29,226 nt of DNA from Allomyces macrogynus ATCC 38327 (Eukaryota; Blastocladiomycota; Blastocladiomycetes; Blastocladiales; Blastocladiaceae), in NCBI GenBank assembly GCA_000151295.1, contig GG745377.1, positions 174,236-203,461 of the forward strand. Reading direction: 5' to 3'. Of the stretch, positions 1-9,942 are shown in pieces. Positions within the stretch are counted from its first letter, which is position 1. Every line of letters begins with the position of its first letter. The position numbers were made by a program, and so were the translations under genes. Below the pieces are notes generated by a model, which made no database searches, was not told the origin of the DNA, and was given only the letters and a program-made list of their open reading frames with translations.

Positions 1-18
1 CCCCCCCCCCCCCCCCCC
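1..18. repeat. Poly-C run at window edge
   Basis: The window opens with 18 consecutive C residues. This is a homopolymer, not a recognisable telomere repeat. It may be a low-complexity tract or a contig-edge artefact. Confidence 0.8.
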
Positions 19-162
19 GACACCACAAAAAAACAATGCACCGATGCGCTATTCTCGAACAGTTCGGTCCCTGCACGAACCCCACTGCGACTCGGTGCGG
101 GGGGCACGCGTCGAGCACTGAATGGCCCGAACGCGCATGTCTGCTTGACCGACGACCACGAC

Positions 163-420
163 GATTGGATCCGGTGCATTGCTCGACGTCGCCCAAGTCG
201 GCCCGGGGTCAGGTTCACGCTCTCCACCACGATCATGGAGCGCGCGTCCTCATTGCTTGACCTACCGACCGACCGCGCGCTGGTCGCTCAACCGGCGACA
301 CGACGCCAGTTCCCCTGACGACGCGCCCCGACCATGAATGGATCCGGTGCATCGCTCCACGCCGTTCAGGTCGGCCCGGACTCAAGTTCACGCTCTCCAG
401 CATGATCGCGGAGCACGTCC
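163..420. repeat. Diverged direct repeat upstream of the LPMO gene
   Basis: Two copies, about 163-249 and 336-420, lie 172-173 bases apart and match at roughly four positions in five by eye. Both carry GGATCCGGTGCAT near the start and TTCACGCTCTCCA further on, and both end in a similar GAG..GTCC segment. The pair sits immediately upstream of the TATA box of the LPMO gene, so it may be a duplicated upstream regulatory block. Nothing else was found in the first 520 bases. Confidence 0.65.
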
Positions 421-527
421 ACGCCGTGCATGACCGACCAACCCAACCGACCACCCATCCACGGCGCGCAAGGAGCCGGTCCCAGCCGTCGCGCAATGGT
501 GGAGAAGTCGCGGTCCACCATGAACAA

Positions 528-535
528 TATAAATA
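528..535 (+). promoter_or_regulatory. TATA box of the LPMO gene
   Basis: TATAAATA lies 70 bases before the ATG at 605, a normal distance for a fungal TATA promoter with a short leader. A similar GATAAATACC element precedes the secreted gene at 18818. Confidence 0.6.
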
Positions 536-604
536 CCACGCGTCGTCCCCGCATTGGATCCGCATCGACATAGCACGAAGCGCACGTCGACTGAGATCAC
601 TACC

Positions 605-1816
605 ATGACCTCCACTTCGACCCTCTCGCTGCTCCTCCTCGTCGCGCTCCTCGCCGTCTCGTCGGCGCACGGGCACATGGTTATGCGCGGTACGCTCTTT
701 CCACTCTTCTCCACCGTGCCCGCTCTTGTCCACCCGCTCGGTCGGCTCACGCCGGCCCCCACCACCAGACCCGCCGCCGCGGCACTCCCACCGCAACCCG
801 GGCCCCAGCGGCCAGATCGACTACGACGACACCTCGCCCCTCGGCACCTTCCCGTGCAAGGGCTACCGCGCGCAAAAGCCCGTGCGCACGGTCCGTGCCG
901 GGACGTCGATCCCCGTCACGATTGGCGGCGACGCGCCGCACAATGGCGGCCACTGCCAGTTTGCGCTGAGCTACGACGGCGAAAAAACCTGGGTGGTCGT
1001 GGAAACGGTGATTCGCGACTGCATGCGGTACGCGAACCCGTACTCGGTCGACGTGCCGATTCCGAAATCGGCGCCCGCGGGGACGGCGGCATTTGCGTGG
1101 ACGTGGATTAATGCGGTGGGCAACCGGTGCGTATCCCACTTGTCGTTCGAAACGGCCGCGTGGAGAATGTGACTGACGAGTGCGCGACCGCGGATAGCGA
1201 GTATTACATGGCCTGCACCGACCTGGTCATTGAGAACCCCGACACGACCGCGGCACTGACGGGCCCAGAACTGCTCGTCGCGAACTTGCCCGGGTTCCCG
1301 CTGCGGTTCCCCGAGTTCCCCGGGAACAGCTACGATATGCGCGAGGTGTTTGAGAAGCGGCGCGTGATCACGGTGCGCGGGAACGGCGCGGTCACGCCGC
1401 CGCCGACGACGACGACCAAAAAGCCGGGCAAGGACCAGAAGGATCCGCCGACGAGTACGGCGGTTGCGACAACGAGTACGGCTGCGCCGAAGCCGACGAT
1501 CACGACCACGACGGCCGCGCCCAAGCCCACGACCACTGCCGCGCCGGAGCCCACGACCACGGCGGCGCCCAAACCCACGACGAGCACGTCCTCGACGCGT
1601 TCGACGCGCGTGCCCAAGCCGACCACGACAACCACGCCATCAAAGCCCACGCCGACCGACGGCGGGGCCAAGTGCGTCGACGGCACCTGGCGGTGTGCGG
1701 GCAACGGCACGTTGATGGGCCAGTGCGTGCGCGGAGTGTTCATGGACATGCAGGTCCCGGAGGGCGCCAAGTGTTCGACGGAGCTGACCGGGTCGCCGCT
1801 TTTGGTCGCGGTGTAG
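605..1816 (+). CDS. Secreted lytic polysaccharide monooxygenase (AA11-like) with C-terminal cysteine-rich binding module
   Basis: Three exons: 605-689, 769-1126 and 1198-1816; introns begin GTACGC and GTGCGT. The product is 353 residues. A signal peptide (about residues 1-21 or 1-23) exposes an N-terminal His: cleavage before H24 gives HMVMRDPPPR, the usual start of these copper enzymes. The second copper His is probably H86 (APHNGGHCQ). Joining exons 2 and 3 gives GNREYYMAC, the conserved core with the axial Tyr. LPMOs oxidatively cleave crystalline polysaccharide; the AA11 family acts on chitin, and the substrate here is inferred. Residues about 230-305 are a Thr/Pro/Lys linker of repeated PKPTTT-like units. 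C307 to C340 is a four-Cys module resembling small chitin-binding modules such as CBM19. AATAAA follows at 1872. AA9-like or another LPMO family cannot be excluded. Confidence 0.88.
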
Positions 1817-1871
1817 AAAGGCGAATCGCTGATAGAAAGGTGGAGAGCAAAAACGGCAATCTTATTGCACG

Positions 1872-1877
1872 AATAAA
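1872..1877 (+). terminator. Polyadenylation signal for the LPMO gene
   Basis: AATAAA lies 56 bases after the LPMO stop codon and 44 bases before the convergent stop of the Lcl3-type gene. Confidence 0.5.
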
Positions 1878-1920
1878 TACAGTCGTGTTGTTTTGTATTT
1901 GCGAATCCACGGACTCGTTG

Positions 1921-2930
1921 TCAGCTGCCGGCCACGTCGCGGTGCGCCTTCTTGTGCTCGGCGGGCGACGCGAGATGCGGTTTCGACCAGAGGCCGCGAC
2001 GCACGCGTCTATGCAAGTAAGAATCATTTCGTCAGTCTTCTCCACCTGGTCGCATCCCAGCACGACGCACGACATGCATCCGCCCAACGTACTTTGCCTT
2101 GGCCTCCTCGTTCTCAAACGCCTCCTTCATCCCGCCATATTCCGCGCCGGCCTGCCGGTACACGACCGCGAGCCCCTCCCGCAACAAATCCACCGACAGG
2201 TTCCGCCAATACCACGGCATCCAGACCGGGTACGGTCTGTACCAGACCATCGCGACGGCGCGATCGTACTGGTCGCGGCGAAACACGTCAATCTGCACGT
2301 AACCAGCGACGCCACCGACCGTCGGCGACCGGCGCGACTGGTTATCGTCGATCTGGGACACGGCCGTGGAAAACGTGCCGCGCGCAAACTTGGCCGCACC
2401 GGGACGCACGGTGGCGCCGGGCATGAGTCGCGAGACGGTATACGCCATGGCCTCGTACGAGAAGGGCTGTGCGGTCATCCCGAAGTGCGCGGCTTCGGGG
2501 CAGTCGATTCCTGCGAGACGCACGGAAATGGTCACGTCTTTGTTGCGCAGGCGGCCGGGCAGTTGCGACGGGGTGAATGGGCGCAGGGTCGGCGTGTGAT
2601 AGAACCTGCCGAGGGGAGGAGGGCAATGGTCAGCGACGCGACCGCGTCGTCGTCGTGGGTGCAAGAACGTCCGTACCGGAACCCATCGCTGTCGCCGACC
2701 GACACGGCGTACCCGCGCAACCTCAACGGCTTGCTCGTGGTCCCCTTCGCCGGCGCGCGCAGCGGGATCTCGCCGGCCGTATTGAACCGCGTCCACAGCG
2801 TGTTATTCCGCTTGGCCACCCCCAACGCCACAACCCCCACGACCGCCCCCACCCCCAATGCGGTCGCGAGGTTCGGGTAGGCCGCAGCGTAGGCTGCCGC
2901 AGTATTGCGCGCGGAATGCGCCGAGTCCAT
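1921..2930 (-). CDS. LCL3: Lcl3-type membrane-anchored staphylococcal-nuclease-like endonuclease
   Basis: Exons on the minus strand: 2930-2677, 2605-2410, 2292-2093 and 2008-1921. Splicing yields DGFRFYHTP at the first junction, and EAKAKRVRRGLWSKP with SPAEHKK at the last, matching the family's C-terminal end. Catalytic-type residues are visible: R114 and E122 in SVRLAGIDCPE, and the Arg of DQYDRAVAMV. A hydrophobic helix near residues 35-50 (ALGVGAVVGVVALGVA) anchors the protein; yeast Lcl3 is mitochondrial. The segment 2293-2409 is open in frame but starts GTGCGT and ends CAG. Removing it restores normal family spacing between SYEA and RRDQYDR, so I treat it as an intron (245 residues, or 284 if retained). 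The start is uncertain: 2930 is the only in-frame ATG, although the frame stays open upstream to about 3140. Confidence 0.88.
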
Positions 2931-3676
2931 GGCGACGGCGAGCAGCGCAAACAGGGCCGAGGCGAGGAGGCGCAGGAGGGACCGCAGCCAGAGCGGGAGC
3001 GTGGAGAGCGATTTGAGCCAGAGGTCCACAGCGGCGGCGAGGCGCGCGCTGGCCGGGCGCGAGGCCGTGGAGAGGGCCGGGTTGAGCAGTGTCGAGACCG
3101 GAATGGTGGCAGGTGGGGGTTGACGACTGGGCACGGGCACGGCAGATCAAAGTCGAGCGCGACAGACGACCGACCAGCAGTTTGGTGGTGACCCTCGGTT
3201 TTTGGCCGATTGACGACGACGAAGACGACGACGACAGGCACAGCTGTCGGATGCTGGCGAAGACGTGTCGTGGCGATGGAATGGTCGCAGTGGTCGTGAC
3301 AGGTCGTGGAGACGCGCAACAGCGTCAACGCAGGCCGCCGGGTCGTGTTCTCAGCCAACGAACACAATCCGGCTCGTTTTGTCGCAGATTGTCGGCAAGT
3401 GGGCGCTCCAGTCGGCGCTCGAGTCGGCGTTCAAGTCGAGAAAGTGCAGTGGGTCAGGATGTGAACGGAGAGGACGGGCAGACGAATCAGAGGTTGCAGA
3501 GACAATAAGAAAATGTGAGAGCTCATGAGTTCTGCAAACACATTAATTAAGGAATCTGTTTCTTGCAGGGCACAACCGCTTTTGCAGACTTGGTGAAAGG
3601 GGGGAACAACTGTTTCCAGAAAAGGCCAGAAGCCAGCGACAATTGATGATTGTTGGTCACAGATCTACAAGGACGG
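2931..3676. other. Intergenic region, no supported gene
   Basis: This stretch between two minus-strand genes contains open frames on both strands, but none has gene-like composition or a recognisable motif. It holds the promoter side of the Lcl3-type gene and the 3' flank of the PDRG1-like gene. A small AT-rich patch lies at about 3530-3560. Confidence 0.5.
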
Positions 3677-4247
3677 CTACGACTGGCTCGCGCGCAGCTC
3701 AAACTGGCGCGCGCGCTCGGCATTGCTCTGCTGCAGCTGTTCGAGGGCCCTAAACTTGGCCTGAATGGTGTTGCGCGCCTTGGTGCTCTCTTCGTCGATG
3801 GTCTCTTGGTCTGACGGCAAGCACATTCCCGTCAGAACGAGGTGAACAGGCAGACCGTCAAGACGGACCGGTACCCTTCAATAACCTCTGGATGATCTGT
3901 GGTGTCTCGAGACGCACGAGCATGCCACCCAAGTCCATCCAGCCCTTGGTCTTGGGCGTGCTGGCCTTGCGCAAGTGCGTCAGGGCCTCGCGGTTGGCGG
4001 TGCGCTGGCGGTCGAGGTCGGCGAGCAGGCGTTGGGCCGCAGCAATGTCCTCGACGAGCTGCTCGGCCGTGGCGAGGGCTGTTCATTGCATGGTCGTTGC
4101 TGGGTCAGGGCCGACTGAACATGCAGCGATGGCTGAACTGGCTGGGACCGCACCAGTCAGGTACTCGTCGGTGTTGGCTGCATTCTGGTTGGTGGATGCG
4201 GCACTGGAGTGGTTTGCGGGCGGTGACGCGCGGCGTGCCGAGGCCAT
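3677..4247 (-). CDS. PDRG1: PDRG1-like prefoldin beta-domain subunit
   Basis: Exons on the minus strand: 4247-4154, 4078-3875 and 3810-3677, giving 143 residues, close to the family's usual 130-140. Introns are 75 nt (GTGCGG..CAG) and 64 nt (GTACCG..CAG). Splicing joins TDEYLTALATAEQLVED and LLKDQETIDEES. The middle shows the family block LDRQRTANREAL followed by a Lys/Trp segment and LGGMLVRLE. The two flanking helices are rich in Gln, Glu and Leu, as expected for a prefoldin coiled-coil hairpin. Known members belong to the R2TP/prefoldin-like chaperone complex that assembles RNA polymerases and other large complexes. The N-terminal 30 residues are low-complexity Ser/Ala/Asn. The next gene to the right is divergent. 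Confidence 0.82.
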
Positions 4248-4530
4248 TTTGGGCGGTGCGTCGTTGATCGCGGCTGCGGCCAGAGCGGACAGGAGGTGGA
4301 AGCGCGAGACGTGTCTCGCAGTTCCCCCGTGCCAGCCCAGCTCGTGGCCGCCCGGGTGCTCTTTTGCGGTGAAAGCGGAGGCTGCCCTTGGTGCACGTGC
4401 ACTCGACAGGGGCAGCAGGCGGCCTGCCGCACCCGTCGGCGTGCCTTTACGACGGCGCGTGGGGCGCGTCTCCTGGCCAAAACCAGCCCGCACGAGAAAT
4501 CGTCATCAAGCGCGCAGCCTGATCCCGACG

Positions 4531-5287
4531 ATGATGGCAGCCAGCCTCGCCGCACTCGGCCTGGCCACGAATGCCGCTGCGCCGGCGTCCCCCACGTCGG
4601 ATCCGCTCACGGCGACGAGCACGGCGCCCACCTTCACTCTCGCGCTCAGCCGCCCACGCGCCGTGTCGGCCGCCCACTCGCTCTCGTCACTTGCCGCGTC
4701 CGACGGCCCTGCCCCCGGCCCAGCTACGCAAATCAGTGTCAGCACTTGCGCTCGCCTTCGCGTCCGACTTTGCCGCGGCCTCGGCGACACCAGCAGCGCA
4801 CCAGAAACTGCGCGCGCGGTCGCGCGCCAACCTGGCCTCGTCCCCCACCGCGTCAGCGCTCGAACTCGACCGCATTCTGACCGCCGTCGAGTCGCAGCTG
4901 CAGACGGCCGACAAGACCACGACGATCAAGCTCGCCGACCCGATTGCATCGACGTCGCCAACTCTGCGCATCGCCCCGCCGCCACCGCTGCCGTCAGACC
5001 CGTGCGTGTTACCGCGCACGGCGTCGTTTCTGCTGCAGGTCACGCTCGGCGAAGCGCGGTTCCCGCCGTTCCAGGTCGCCCCCGCTGCTGATGCGCGCCG
5101 TGGCACGACTGCCGGTCCTGGGCCCGTTGGGAAGAAGGGAATTTCGATTGCGGCAGCGGTTCCGTCGCCGGGATTCGGGCCCTCAAAGCTCATGCGCCCG
5201 CCGGGATTCGCGCCAACCGCGCCGTGGACGGCTGTGACGGCGTCGCAAGTGAGCACTTGGTATGTGGTTTCTGCACCGTGTCGTTAG
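4531..5287 (+). CDS. Hypothetical protein, Ala/Pro-rich with helical segment; 3' end uncertain
   Basis: I do not recognise this gene. It starts at 4531 with MMAASLAALGL. A likely 61-nt intron, 4663-4723 (GTGTCG..CCCAG, phase 0 on both sides), joins an N-terminal Thr/Ser/Pro-rich segment to a helical stretch containing LRKSVSALALAFASDF and ALELDRILTAVESQL. A Pro-rich tail follows. Read without further splicing it stops at 5285-5287 and has 231 residues. A second intron, 5224-5287 (GTGGAC..TTAG), would extend the product to a TAA at about 5394-5396. A GC-rich third codon position across the chosen frames supports coding. It could also be the 5' part of one gene with the next entry. Confidence 0.45.
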
Positions 5288-5432
5288 GATACGGATGCTG
5301 CCGCTGCCGCTGCGGCTCGCCTCTCCCCGGGACCCCGCACTGTCAAGTACTTTCCGGGGGTACCTGCTCTCCACCTCATCTCCGTGTCGGATCTAATACT
5401 CACCCGATCTGCCCCCACGTCTCACCTCGACC

Positions 5433-6626
5433 ATGCCGCTCTTCTCCACAACGACGCTCGGGTCGGCCGACGTCTCCCCGACCGACCCTGGCAGTACGCG
5501 GCGGCAGAGTATCAGTTTCGCCGGCTTGAGCCCGCTCGCCGACTCGCCCCCGGCGTCCCCAGCATTCCTGCGGCTCCGCGGCAGCGGCAGCACAGCCAGC
5601 TCCCGCAACCGCTGCGCGGTCGGCGTCGCGCGCGGCGCCCGGCGAGGAACGACGCGCGAGTATTGCGACCGTCGCGATGGGCCACCGCGTGTTACGTGCG
5701 CAATCGACAGCGGCGACAGGCGGTGGGGCCGCGGCGGTCGCGATGGCGCTGGATGGGCTCGGCGCGTCAATGGCGCATCTGGCGTCGGCGGTTGCGGCGC
5801 CGTCCGCGGCGATGGCGGTGGGGTTGCCGGTCGCGATTGCGGCGGTGGGTGCGGTGGGAGGGGGTGGGAAGCCGAAAGTGCGCACGCAGCATGAGGTGAT
5901 GGACGGTGGAGCGGAAGCGGATCGAGGACGGGAAGCAGCGGGAGCGAGAGGCGCGGCGGGAACTGGAGGCGGCGCATAGTGCGCGGTACCCGTCTTGGTC
6001 TAGTCGCGTGCGACGGATTGGAACTGATGGTGGTGGTGTGGGGGGATGTTGGGATACGTTCTCGCTGCGGTCCGTGATCCACGCGCGTAGCCCGCTTCTC
6101 GCCCAGGCGATGCCCACCGCGCGCGATCAGACGCACCGCGTCCTCGAGCAGTCGAAGGAAATCATGCAGGCCGCGACGCAAGCGTACGTCCCCGCCTCTT
6201 CTCCCCGCATCACGCCATGGATCATGTTGCTCACTCACTTTTGGGTCTAGTCGCGTCGACCTCTCGCAACGCCAACGCACCCGGCGCGGCCGCGGCCGCC
6301 CGGCCCCCGAACTCGGCACGTCCGTCGATCTCGTCGAGGACCCGGCGGCACGGATCGCGTCCGCGTCCGCTTCGGCCACAGCGGCCGCGGCAGCTGTGGT
6401 CGAGGCCGTGGACAAACCTGTGCTTCCGTCGCCGCCGCCACGCTGCGCGACGGGTACGGTGGGAGGGAGCGCGGGTGGGGTGATGGCGGGCCGTGCGGCA
6501 GCGTTGCGGTTGACGGTGCGAAACAAAGCGGATTTGGCAGTGTTGAAGGGACTCAGTTTGGGGGCGTTGGTGGATGAGCTGGGGGAGGTGGGTGTGATAG
6601 GCGCGGAGATGGGCGGGGGGGTTTAG
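5433..6626 (+). CDS. Hypothetical coiled-coil protein, multi-exon, frame broken near 5904
   Basis: Family not recognised. Proposed exons: 5433-5493, 5585-5985, 6091-6183 and 6251-6626. Donors at 5494 (GTACGC) and 6184 (GTACGT) fit the local consensus; 5986 (GTACCC) is weaker. The product has an Ala-rich middle, including a hydrophobic stretch near 5815-5850, then a charged helix with VERKRIEDGKQREREARR, then HRVLEQSKEIMQAATQA. It ends in LRLTVRNKADLAVLKG and a Gly-rich tail. The reading frame changes at about 5901-5904 without room for an intron. Ignoring one base there gives 309 codons with all phases consistent, so a single-base insertion is likely. Confidence in the coding strand is good; confidence in the exact model is low. 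Confidence 0.45.
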
Positions 6627-6917
6627 GTATGGAGAGAGAGAGCAGACTGAGCGCGCGCGACTTGAAGCGATGTCGAATGAAGGAGACGAGCGCATGCTTT
6701 GACTGGCACGAGAAGGTCCCAGTGCCGTCGCGACAAAAACGCTCCTTGCCAGGCCTGTCGAGAGTGACACATTTATCCCTTCCGTTGAGGACCTTGGCTG
6801 TCAAAGGCCGAAATGTACATACAAAATGAAACAGGGTCCTCTCGGCCGCATCGCGCACGTGCCAGATGAGGATGGATGCCGGCCGCGGCAAAACAAATAT
6901 GAAGATCGCCAAATTGC

Positions 6918-6922
6918 AAAAA
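6918..6922 (-). terminator. RNA polymerase III terminator of the tRNA gene
   Basis: A run of five T residues on the minus strand begins four bases after the tRNA discriminator base, the usual Pol III stop signal. Confidence 0.75.
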
Positions 6923-6925
6923 CAA

Positions 6926-6997
6926 TAGCGTCTGCAGGTTTCGATCCTGCGACCTCAGGGTTATGAGCCCTGCGCGCTTCCCCTGCGCCAAGACGCT
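6926..6997 (-). tRNA. tRNA-iMet(CAU): Initiator tRNA-Met (CAU), intronless
   Basis: The minus strand folds into a complete cloverleaf. The acceptor AGCGTCT pairs with AGACGCT over 7 bp, the D stem is GCGC/GCGC, the anticodon stem CAGGG/CCCTG encloses loop CTCATAA, and the T stem GCAGG/CCTGC encloses ATCGAAA. Three features mark it as the eukaryotic initiator rather than the elongator. The first pair is A1:U72, the anticodon stem has three G:C pairs next to the loop, and the T loop has A at positions 54 and 60. The discriminator is A and there is no intron. Confidence 0.95.
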
Positions 6998-7310
6998 GGC
7001 ACCGAGTGAGGTTTTAGATTAGGTTTTTGACCCGGTGTCAGATCTCAAGACGCTTTTCGATATAAACCGGTGGTCGACATTTCGCCCAACCCTGATCCTG
7101 CCTCGCGGGAGTCTCTCGGCTGCGGTTCAGCGCTTGCCCCGCGCCGGTTTCCAGCGCGATTGCTCGCCGTTCGCTCTCTCTCTCCCCGGCTCCCCTCGCC
7201 GTCGACTTGTCCCTGCCGCGCCGGATCACTGTCCCCGTCGCCACCTCCGCTCGCCCGCCTCTTCGCCCGACTCGCTCGTGATCCTCGCGCCCACCGCCTC
7301 CGCCAGCACC
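6998..7310. other. Spacer and likely 5' leader, no gene seen
   Basis: This contains the upstream side of the tRNA gene and a pyrimidine-rich stretch before the ATG at 7311. No separate gene is supported. Confidence 0.5.
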
Positions 7311-7865
7311 ATGTACTTTGCCGCCCCCACGCCGTCGCCGTCGCCCTACCCGTTCTTCACCGTGGCCCAGGCCGCGCCGACCAACTCGTGGCCGACCCCG
7401 TCGTTCCCGACCCATCCCGCCGCCGTCCCCGGCGCCGGCGCGATGCGTCTCGCGCGTCCCGGCAAGCGCAAGGCCGACACGCGCGACGCGCCCGTCGCGC
7501 ACTCCCCCACTGCGGCCATTTGGACCCCGCCCACGACGCACAACGACCACCCGGCGCCCAAACGGCACCGTCCCGTCCCCACGACCCCGGAGATCTCGAT
7601 GACCGTGCACCAGTACGACCCGACGCAAGCGACGCCGATGGCCGTTGACGAGGAACCGCCGCGCACGGGCGGCCGGATGGTGGATGCCCGGAAATTGGCA
7701 CGCGTCATGGGCTGCGACCGCGAATGGCTGGCGCCGCCGACGCCCGCGTGGGCGAACGATTTGGTCGGGTGGAGCCGCGCCGCGCGCACGCAGAATGTGG
7801 CGTGGGCGGCCGAGGCCGAGGGGGTGGTGCCGACGGTGACGATGAGTGAGGAGTGCCCGTACTGA
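7311..7865 (+). CDS. Hypothetical Pro-rich protein with nuclear-localisation-like basic clusters
   Basis: A single exon encodes 184 residues. The ATG at 7311 (CAGCACCATG) is chosen because the open frame upstream of it is Arg/Pro-rich and poorly gene-like. The N-terminal half is Pro/Ser/Thr/Ala-rich. Basic clusters GKRKADTR and APKRHRP resemble nuclear localisation signals. The C-terminal half is better ordered, with GRMVDARKLARVMGCDREW and WANDLVGWSRAARTQNVAW, which could form a short helical domain with several Trp. I do not recognise the family. An AATAAA at 8174-8179 lies about 310 bases downstream. Confidence 0.6.
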   Translation: MYFAAPTPSPSPYPFFTVAQAAPTNSWPTPSFPTHPAAVPGAGAMRLARPGKRKADTRDAPVAHSPTAAIWTPPTTHNDHPAPKRHRPVPTTPEISMTVHQYDPTQATPMAVDEEPPRTGGRMVDARKLARVMGCDREWLAPPTPAWANDLVGWSRAARTQNVAWAAEAEGVVPTVTMSEECPY

Positions 7866-8521
7866 ACTGTCGAGTCACCTGTCGAGTGGAAGTGGAGCTG
7901 GCGCCGCAACGCCGCGCGCCGCTTGTAGATCTGTGCGGGAAGACGACGTCGTCCCGGGTTCGGGCGCCGTCGAGCAAGCAAGGCCTGTGTGAACCCGTCG
8001 TGTTTTGCGTTTTTTTCTCATTAATCGTTTGGTCGTGTCTTTCTTGTGTCACGGTCCGGCTCGGTTCGCCCAGGGCGGCGACGAGCGGCCGGCCATCTCC
8101 ATGTATTTATCACTTTCTCTTTGAAACCTCGTTTTGCGCTCGTCCCGGTGACGATGGTTGCGTCGGTGTTACCAATAAACGTTTTGGCCATGCAAGTTTT
8201 TGACCTGCGTCGCTTCGCGTGCAGCCTGACCCGATGCACGTCGGGTGGAGAGCGCTGCTGGTCGGGTGGAGAACGTTGCCAGCCGGGTATTGCACCAATC
8301 CATGTTGTTCCAACAAAACTCATCCACGCAGTTGACGGCAGGGACGTGCTGGCCGTCCCCTCCACACGGGCGCCGCGACCAAAAGAGCAGAGCCAAACGG
8401 CGGCGCACCTGACCGCGCAGCGAAGCATGGCGCGCCCCGCAAAATGATACGTACATACAGAACACAGCGGCCACCCACCACCACAGCCCTCCCCACGCGC
8501 ACGGCACGCGCGCGCAGCCGG
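7866..8521. other. Convergent intergenic region, no supported gene
   Basis: This lies between two convergent genes. It holds an AATAAA at 8174-8179 and a short direct repeat of GTCGGGTGGAGA at about 8239-8271. No coding signal was accepted. Confidence 0.5.
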
Positions 8522-9942
8522 TTAGTGGAACGACATGCTCGACGCGAGCGACCCGCGCGTGCGCGCGTTCGTGCCCGACAGCGAGCAGTAGTTGGCCGGG
8601 AAACTACCCTCGCGCCCTTGGCACCGGCCAAACCACCACTCGTCCTGCGTCGTGCCACGCTTCAGGACCGTGATCATGTCGCCCTTGCGGAAGCCCAAGT
8701 CGCCCTCCTGTTGCGCTTCGAAGTCGAACTATCGGCGAGAATCGGGGTGGGTTGGAGATGGAATGCGGTTGGAGGGTGGGGAAGGCAGACGTACCAGGGC
8801 AACAGCAGTTTCCGGGCGCGGCGCGACGGTGGGCGGGGTCGCGGGTGAGACCCCCACGGCGGCCGGCGGGACGACGATCGACGACGACGGCCGCGACGAG
8901 ATGGACGATTGCGACGCGACGATCATCGATGGCCGCTTGTTTGCCGTCGTGTCAATGGCCGAAACGGCGGGCGACGCGACCGACGCGAGCGATGGGCGGT
9001 GGTCGATGGCCGAGTGCGCGGGCGACGCGCTGGAGAGCGTCGGCACGCCCGTACCCGACAGAGTCGGGACACCCGACCCGGAAATGGTCACACCCGCGGG
9101 CGGCGGGCCAGCCAGCGGCTTGGTCGCGGGCGTCGAAATGGGCGTCGGGAGAGACGTGACCGACGTGGTCTCGCCCGCGATCGACGGCTCGGCGCTGGAC
9201 GGCACGGTCGTCGCGAGGTCGAGCGCCGCGTAGAGGTCGTTCGCGAGCGCCGGTGCGGGCACGGTCCCGGACAACAGTTCCTTGGCCTTGACAGGCCGCC
9301 CGTAAAACTTTTCGTTCGCGTCCTTGCGCTCCAGAATCACCGACCCTTCAATCGAGATCCCCGCAAACAGGCCCTTGGACTTGGAGTACGAGTAGACGGC
9401 CGCCATGTTCTTGGCCGTCGCCGACGCCTCCGCCGTGCGGCCGTACGGCCCGGCAGCCACCGACAGGCCGCCGCCGAGCGTCACGTTACCGCCGTGCGAG
9501 AAGGCCTTGACGGCGGCCTCGGTGTTGAGCACGATCACGAAGTCCGTCACTTCGGCCCCGATTTGGCCGCCAAACGACATGCCCGCGGTGCCAATGGCCG
9601 AGGGAGCAGACCACCCACCGTCGGGCAGGCGCGCAATGACGAGCCCGGACCCGGCTTTCCCGGCCCACATGAACCCGGCCTTAACGACGGTCAGAATCGC
9701 GATACCGCGCGCCTTGTGCAAGATGTCCCATGGGATGAACTGGTCGGTCGGCATGCCCTTGCCTATCAGCACGCCGTGCGTGCACCGGTTCGTGTCAGTC
9801 CACCGCACCCAGCGAACGAACGTGTCGGGGACGCGCGCGACGCGCCTCACGCACCCGAGATGCCCGGCTTGATAAACTGGTTGAGGATCTTGGCGCACTT
9901 GCGGCACTCGGCACCGAGGTTTTGCGGTAACGGGTTCTTCAT
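8522..9942 (-). CDS. YSC84: Ysc84/SH3YL1-type SYLF domain protein with C-terminal SH3 domain
   Basis: Exons on the minus strand: 9942-9855, 9762-8795 and 8728-8522, giving 420 residues. Introns are 92 nt (GTGCGT..TAG) and 66 nt (GTACGT..TAG). The N terminus reads MKNPLPQNLGAECRKCAKIL, typical of the family. The SYLF (DUF500) region follows, with FIPWDILHKARGIAILTV, GAEVTDFVIVLN and KGLFAGISIEGSVI. A long Ser/Thr/Pro/Val linker leads to the SH3 domain: ALFDFEAQQEGDLGFRKGD, then DEWWFGRC and GREGSFPANYC. Members bind phosphoinositide membranes and actin-patch partners through Las17/WASP-type proteins in endocytosis. The SH3 aromatic and acidic ligand-binding residues are present. The gene is complete and unbroken. 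Confidence 0.93.

Noticed and set aside
1..18. Poly-C run as a telomere end
   Set aside because: It is a pure homopolymer with no repeated TTAGGG-like unit.
1672..2880. Plus-strand open frame of 402 codons
   Set aside because: It overlaps the end of the LPMO gene and lies antisense to the Lcl3-type exons.
5393..6526. Long minus-strand open frame of 377 codons
   Set aside because: It is antisense to the hypothetical plus-strand exons, rich in Arg and Pro, and without motifs; a product of high GC content.
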